Assembly: GCA_021845835.1 (NCBI GenBank)
Contig: JAJZVE010000140.1
Coordinates: 1 to 9,295 of the forward strand
Reading direction: 5' to 3'
Length of the DNA: 9,295 nt
Source: Pseudomonadota bacterium
Lineage (GTDB): Bacteria; Pseudomonadota; Alphaproteobacteria; Acetobacterales; Acetobacteraceae
Translations under genes and position numbers: made by a program
The notes under the pieces: model-generated
Told to the model about the DNA's origin: nothing
Databases searched by the model: none
Seen by the model: only the letters and a program-made list of their open reading frames with translations
Shown here: in pieces, positions 6,665 through 9,295 of the stretch
How positions within the stretch are numbered: the first letter of the stretch is position 1
How the letters are laid out: each line of letters begins with the position of its first letter

Positions 6665-7600
6665 ATGGCAACGCTGTCGAGCCAACTGACCAAGCTGATC
6701 GGCGACATCACCGGCTCCGGCCCCACGCCGGCGACGCCGCCGCCCGGGTCGCCCTACACCACCATCTACAGTTTCGGCGACAGCCTGAGCGATGTCGGCA
6801 ACGACTACACGGCAAGCGCTCATACGGTGCCGGTCTCGCCGCCCTACGACAACGGGCGGTTCACCGACGGGCCGGTCTGGGTGGAGGACCTCGCCACCGG
6901 CATGGGGCTGCCGCCGCCCAGGCCGAGCCTCGGCGGCGGCAACGACTTCGCCTATGGCGGCGCCTACACCGGCAGCATCCCCGGCCACACCGCCAACCCC
7001 TCCGACCTCAGCTACCAGCTGACGCAGTTCAAGGCGGAGGACCCGCATCCGCTGGCGAACGCGCTCTATACGGTGTGGATCGGCGCCAACGACCTGATCA
7101 GCGCGCTGGGTCCCGGCCACAACGACTTCGCCACCGTGAACGCGGCGATCGGCAACGAGATGCAGTTCATCTCCGGCCTGGCCGCCGACGGGGCCAGCAA
7201 CATCCTGGTCGCCAACGTGCCCGATCTGGGCAAGACACCGGACGCGATCGCCGCGGGGGCGGCGTATCAGGCGCAGGGCAGCGCGGTCAGCGCCTATTTC
7301 GACGCGCTGCTGCAGGTGAACCTGGCGGCCTACGGCATCGGCCATCCGGGCGTGCATATCAGCGTGCTGAACAGCTACGGGCTGCTGGACGCCGCCATCG
7401 CGGACCCGTCCGCCTTCGGCCTGACCAACGTGACCAGCCCGCTGTGGTCCGGCAATTTCATTGACGCGAAAAGCGGCACGCTGGCGACCTCGGACCCGAA
7501 GGCTGCGGCCGGCTACCTGTTCTTCGACGGGCTGCACCCGACGGCGACGGGACACCAGTTCATCGCCGCCGCTGCGGCGCAGGTGCTGGGGGTCGCATGA
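6665..7600 (+). CDS. GDSL/SGNH hydrolase (lipase/esterase family)
   Basis: This 311-residue SGNH-fold hydrolase probably cleaves an ester (lipid, acetylated sugar or similar). All four blocks are visible: block I FGDSLSDVGN (37-46) with nucleophile Ser40; block II in AYGGAYTG (97-104) with a Gly for the oxyanion hole; block III WIGANDL (138-144) with Asn142; and block V DGLHPTATGH (288-297) with Asp288 and His291. It most resembles the phospholipase/lecithinase/hemolysin branch, many of whose members are secreted or form autotransporter passengers. Here there is no Sec or Tat signal and no beta-barrel domain. The N-terminus is MATLSSQLTKLIGDITG followed by a Pro/Thr-rich linker to residue 30. 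The gene starts at ATG 6665 after a good Shine-Dalgarno, and its stop lies 30 bases before the DUF1479 gene, so co-transcription is likely. The substrate is unknown. Confidence 0.93.
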   Translation: MATLSSQLTKLIGDITGSGPTPATPPPGSPYTTIYSFGDSLSDVGNDYTASAHTVPVSPPYDNGRFTDGPVWVEDLATGMGLPPPRPSLGGGNDFAYGGAYTGSIPGHTANPSDLSYQLTQFKAEDPHPLANALYTVWIGANDLISALGPGHNDFATVNAAIGNEMQFISGLAADGASNILVANVPDLGKTPDAIAAGAAYQAQGSAVSAYFDALLQVNLAAYGIGHPGVHISVLNSYGLLDAAIADPSAFGLTNVTSPLWSGNFIDAKSGTLATSDPKAAAGYLFFDGLHPTATGHQFIAAAAAQVLGVA

Positions 7601-7630
7601 CGCTTGCCCGCACGCGGCCGATGCGGTCGG

Positions 7631-8791
7631 ATGCCAGGCATGGACCGGATTTCCGACGTCAAGCGCGGCCTGGGTGATCTGCGCGCCGCCTTCGCCGCCA
7701 TCGACGACGCCGTCGCGCGCGAGATCGACGCCCGCGGCGGCGTGCCGGAGGTGGCGTGGCAGGCGATCGCCGACGGCAGTGCGCCGTCCGACCTGCCCGA
7801 CCTGATCCGCCGGCGCGGCTGCGTCGTCGTCCGCGGCGTGTTCGATCCCGCCCGGGCCGCCGCGTGGGATGCGGAGATCGCCGCCTATCTCGCCGCCAAC
7901 GACGCCGACGCGCGCAGCCGCGCCGGCCGCCCCGGCCGCTGGGGCGACGGGCCGCCGCAGATGTATGCCGTGTACTGGTCGCGCCCGCAGGTGGCGGCGC
8001 GGCAGTCGGTGCGGCTCGCGGCGGTGCGGGCGTGGCTCAACCGGCTGTGGCGGGTGGGCGGGGAATTCGACCCGGACCGCGAATGCACCTACGCCGACCG
8101 CCTGCGCCGCCGCACGCCGGGCGACGCGACGCTCGGGATCGGGCCGCATATCGACGGCGGCACCGTCGGGCGCTGGCTCGATCCGGTGCAGCGCCATCCG
8201 TATCGCGCGGTGTTCGCGGCCGACCCGTTGGGGTTCGATCCGTTCGACGCCGCCGGCCGCGCCGCGACGGGGGCGCGCGACGCCAATGCCTGCGCGATGT
8301 TCCGCACCTGGCAGGGCTGGACCGCGCTGACCGCGCAGGGGCCGGGCGACGGCACGCTGCTGGTGCTGCCGGTGGCGCGCGCGATCGCCTGGGTGCTGCT
8401 GCGCCCGCTGCTGCCCGACGTGGCGGCGGGGTCGCTGTGCGGCGCCGAAGACGGCTCGGCGCTGTGGCTCACGCCCGCGTTCCATGCGCCGTTGCTGCGC
8501 GGCCTCGTGCCGATCCCGCCGGTCGCGCCGGGGGACACGGTCTGGTGGCACCCGGACCTGATCCACGCCGTCGAGGCGCGGCACGGCGGGCAGCGGATGA
8601 GCAACGTGATGTACATCGCCGCCGCCCCCGACTGCCCGCGCAACCGCGCCCATCTGGCGCCGCAATGGGCAGCGTTCCGCGACGGCCGCAGCCCGCCGGA
8701 TTTTCCGGCCGACGACCTGGAGGTGGGGTTTGCCGGGCGGGCAGCGCCGGAACTGCTCGGTCCGCTGGGCCGCGTTCAGATGGGGGCCTGA
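7631..8791 (+). CDS. DUF1479 (YbiU-type) putative Fe(II)/2-oxoglutarate-dependent oxygenase
   Basis: This 386-residue protein has a double-stranded beta-helix oxygenase fold of the DUF1479 family, related to phytanoyl-CoA dioxygenase. Family members such as E. coli YbiU lack a known substrate. The expected metal triad is visible: HxD in GPHIDGGTVGRWLDP (171-185; His173, Asp175) and a distal His in WWHPDLIHAVE (305-315; His312). Arg322 in GGQRMSN is placed to bind 2-oxoglutarate. GDGTLLVLPV (239-248) is the strand that in phytanoyl-CoA dioxygenases carries the GSH-like turn. There is no signal peptide, so it is cytoplasmic. ATG 7631 and ATG 7640 are both possible starts (386 or 383 residues), and neither has a strong Shine-Dalgarno. 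An upstream TTG at 7604 is less likely. It lies 30 bases after the GDSL hydrolase and is probably in the same transcript. Catalysis is inferred from the intact residues. Confidence 0.88.
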   Translation: MPGMDRISDVKRGLGDLRAAFAAIDDAVAREIDARGGVPEVAWQAIADGSAPSDLPDLIRRRGCVVVRGVFDPARAAAWDAEIAAYLAANDADARSRAGRPGRWGDGPPQMYAVYWSRPQVAARQSVRLAAVRAWLNRLWRVGGEFDPDRECTYADRLRRRTPGDATLGIGPHIDGGTVGRWLDPVQRHPYRAVFAADPLGFDPFDAAGRAATGARDANACAMFRTWQGWTALTAQGPGDGTLLVLPVARAIAWVLLRPLLPDVAAGSLCGAEDGSALWLTPAFHAPLLRGLVPIPPVAPGDTVWWHPDLIHAVEARHGGQRMSNVMYIAAAPDCPRNRAHLAPQWAAFRDGRSPPDFPADDLEVGFAGRAAPELLGPLGRVQMGA

Positions 8792-9012
8792 TCAGCCGGC
8801 AACGCCGCGCGACAAATTGACCGGGTTGTTGGGATAACCTAATATGCCGATAACGTCCGCGTTCGACGGACGGGCGAGCGGACCCGTGCCTGCTGACCAC
8901 GCGATCCATCCGCCAGGACGCCGACGGCATCGCGGAGCCCGGCATCCTTGCGAACCGCGGCGTCGCGATGACAGCGCCGCAGGAACCGGAACGTCAGGAA
9001 TTGCCGCCGAAC
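8792..9012. other. intergenic region before the GntR regulator
   Basis: After the oxygenase stop I see no strong hairpin-plus-T-run terminator. The region contains a sigma-70-like promoter (8817-8845) and then about 165 bases of leader before ATG 9013. An in-frame TAA at 8851-8853 limits any N-terminal extension of the regulator. ATG 8968 is in frame with the regulator and could shorten this leader by 45 bases. Confidence 0.5.
8817..8845 (+). promoter_or_regulatory. predicted sigma-70-type promoter for the GntR gene
   Basis: TTGACC (8817-8822) and TAATAT (8840-8845) are separated by exactly 17 bases, matching the sigma-70 consensus at five of six positions in each box. The region is much richer in A+T than its surroundings. 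GGTT and AACC (8824-8827 and 8836-8839) form a small inverted repeat in the spacer. GATAAC occurs twice as a direct repeat (8833-8838 and 8849-8854), flanking the -10. These could be operator elements, possibly for self-regulation by the GntR protein, but this is inference. Confidence 0.65.
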
Positions 9013-9295
9013 ATGACACATCCCTCTCCCTTCGCCGACCGCCGTCCGCTGTATCAGATTGTCGCCAAGGAACTGATCGCGGCCATCCAGCGGGGCGAGT
9101 ATCCGGTCGGCAGCGAACTGCCGTCGGAGGCGCTGCTGTGCGAGCAGTTCAGGGTCAGCCGCAATACCGTGCGCGAGGCGGTGCGGCTGATCGAGCAGAC
9201 GGGAATGGTGTCGCGCCGGCAAGGCGTCGGCACGCGCGTCGAACGCGATCGCGTGTTCCAGCAATATGCGCAGACTCTCGCGACGATTTCCGACC
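9013..9295 (+). CDS. GntR-family transcriptional regulator, N-terminal part (truncated by window edge)
   Basis: The visible 94 residues hold a complete GntR winged helix-turn-helix domain. PLYQIVAKELIAAIQRGEYP opens it, followed by VGSELPSEALLCEQFRVSRN, then TVREAVRLIEQTGMVSRRQG and the wing VGTRV. The text after it (FQQYAQTLATISD) looks like the entry to a UTRA ligand-binding domain, which would place it in the HutC subfamily, but that domain lies off the edge. I chose ATG 9013 because it leaves the usual 10-15 residues before the domain and has AGGAA at 8996-9000, although the 12-base spacing is long. ATG 8968 is in frame, adds 15 residues and has no Shine-Dalgarno. Such regulators usually control a neighbouring catabolic or transport operon in response to a small effector; the target probably lies to the right. 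The gene has no visible 3' end. Confidence 0.9.
   Translation, partial: MTHPSPFADRRPLYQIVAKELIAAIQRGEYPVGSELPSEALLCEQFRVSRNTVREAVRLIEQTGMVSRRQGVGTRVERDRVFQQYAQTLATISD

Noticed and set aside
6629..8665. 678-codon open frame on the minus strand spanning both the GDSL and DUF1479 genes
   Set aside because: It reads across two well-supported genes and has the same Arg/His-rich shadow composition; it is explained by GC-rich third positions.
8789..8816. intrinsic terminator after the DUF1479 gene
   Set aside because: There are short GC palindromes such as GCCGGC and TGATCA but no stable stem followed by a T run.
1..9295. defence, mobile element or CRISPR system
   Set aside because: No transposase, integrase, nuclease, toxin-antitoxin pair or regularly spaced repeats were seen on either strand; codon use is even across the genes.

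Overview
This is a high-GC stretch of bacterial chromosome in which nearly every third codon position is G or C. The gene content points to an alphaproteobacterium, most likely of the Rhodospirillales/Acetobacteraceae type. That placement rests on codon use and on threonine synthase being coupled to an M16 peptidase; no rRNA or other marker gene is present. I see no tRNA, rRNA, insertion sequence, CRISPR array, prophage gene or integration site. The window looks like ordinary core and accessory metabolism.

Layout. A rightward FAD-linked D-2-hydroxyacid dehydrogenase (117-1553) converges on a leftward four-gene cluster at 6545-1531. In order of transcription the cluster is threonine synthase (thrC), an M16 zinc peptidase, a PmbA/TldE-type protein, and a signal-peptide-bearing Tim44-like membrane protein. 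thrC and the peptidase share an ATGA stop/start overlap, and the later gaps are about 29 and 64 bases, so one operon is likely. A 119-base divergent region (6546-6664) separates thrC from two rightward genes: a GDSL/SGNH hydrolase (6665-7600) and a DUF1479 (YbiU-type) Fe(II)/2-oxoglutarate oxygenase-like protein (7631-8791). After a 221-base leader containing a good sigma-70-like promoter, a GntR-family regulator (from 9013) runs off the right edge.

How the genes relate. The leftward operon joins the last step of threonine synthesis to three genes that resemble protein-processing or envelope factors. The M16 and Tim44-like proteins are both bacterial relatives of mitochondrial import components. 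The GDSL hydrolase and the oxygenase are probably co-transcribed, but their substrates cannot be read from sequence. The GntR regulator may control itself and genes to the right of the window.

I did not find a clear undescribed system. The best leads are a perfect 10-bp inverted repeat that could fold over the thrC ribosome-binding site, repeated and symmetric elements around the GntR promoter, a GDSL hydrolase with no visible export signal, and the pairing of that hydrolase with an uncharacterised oxygenase.
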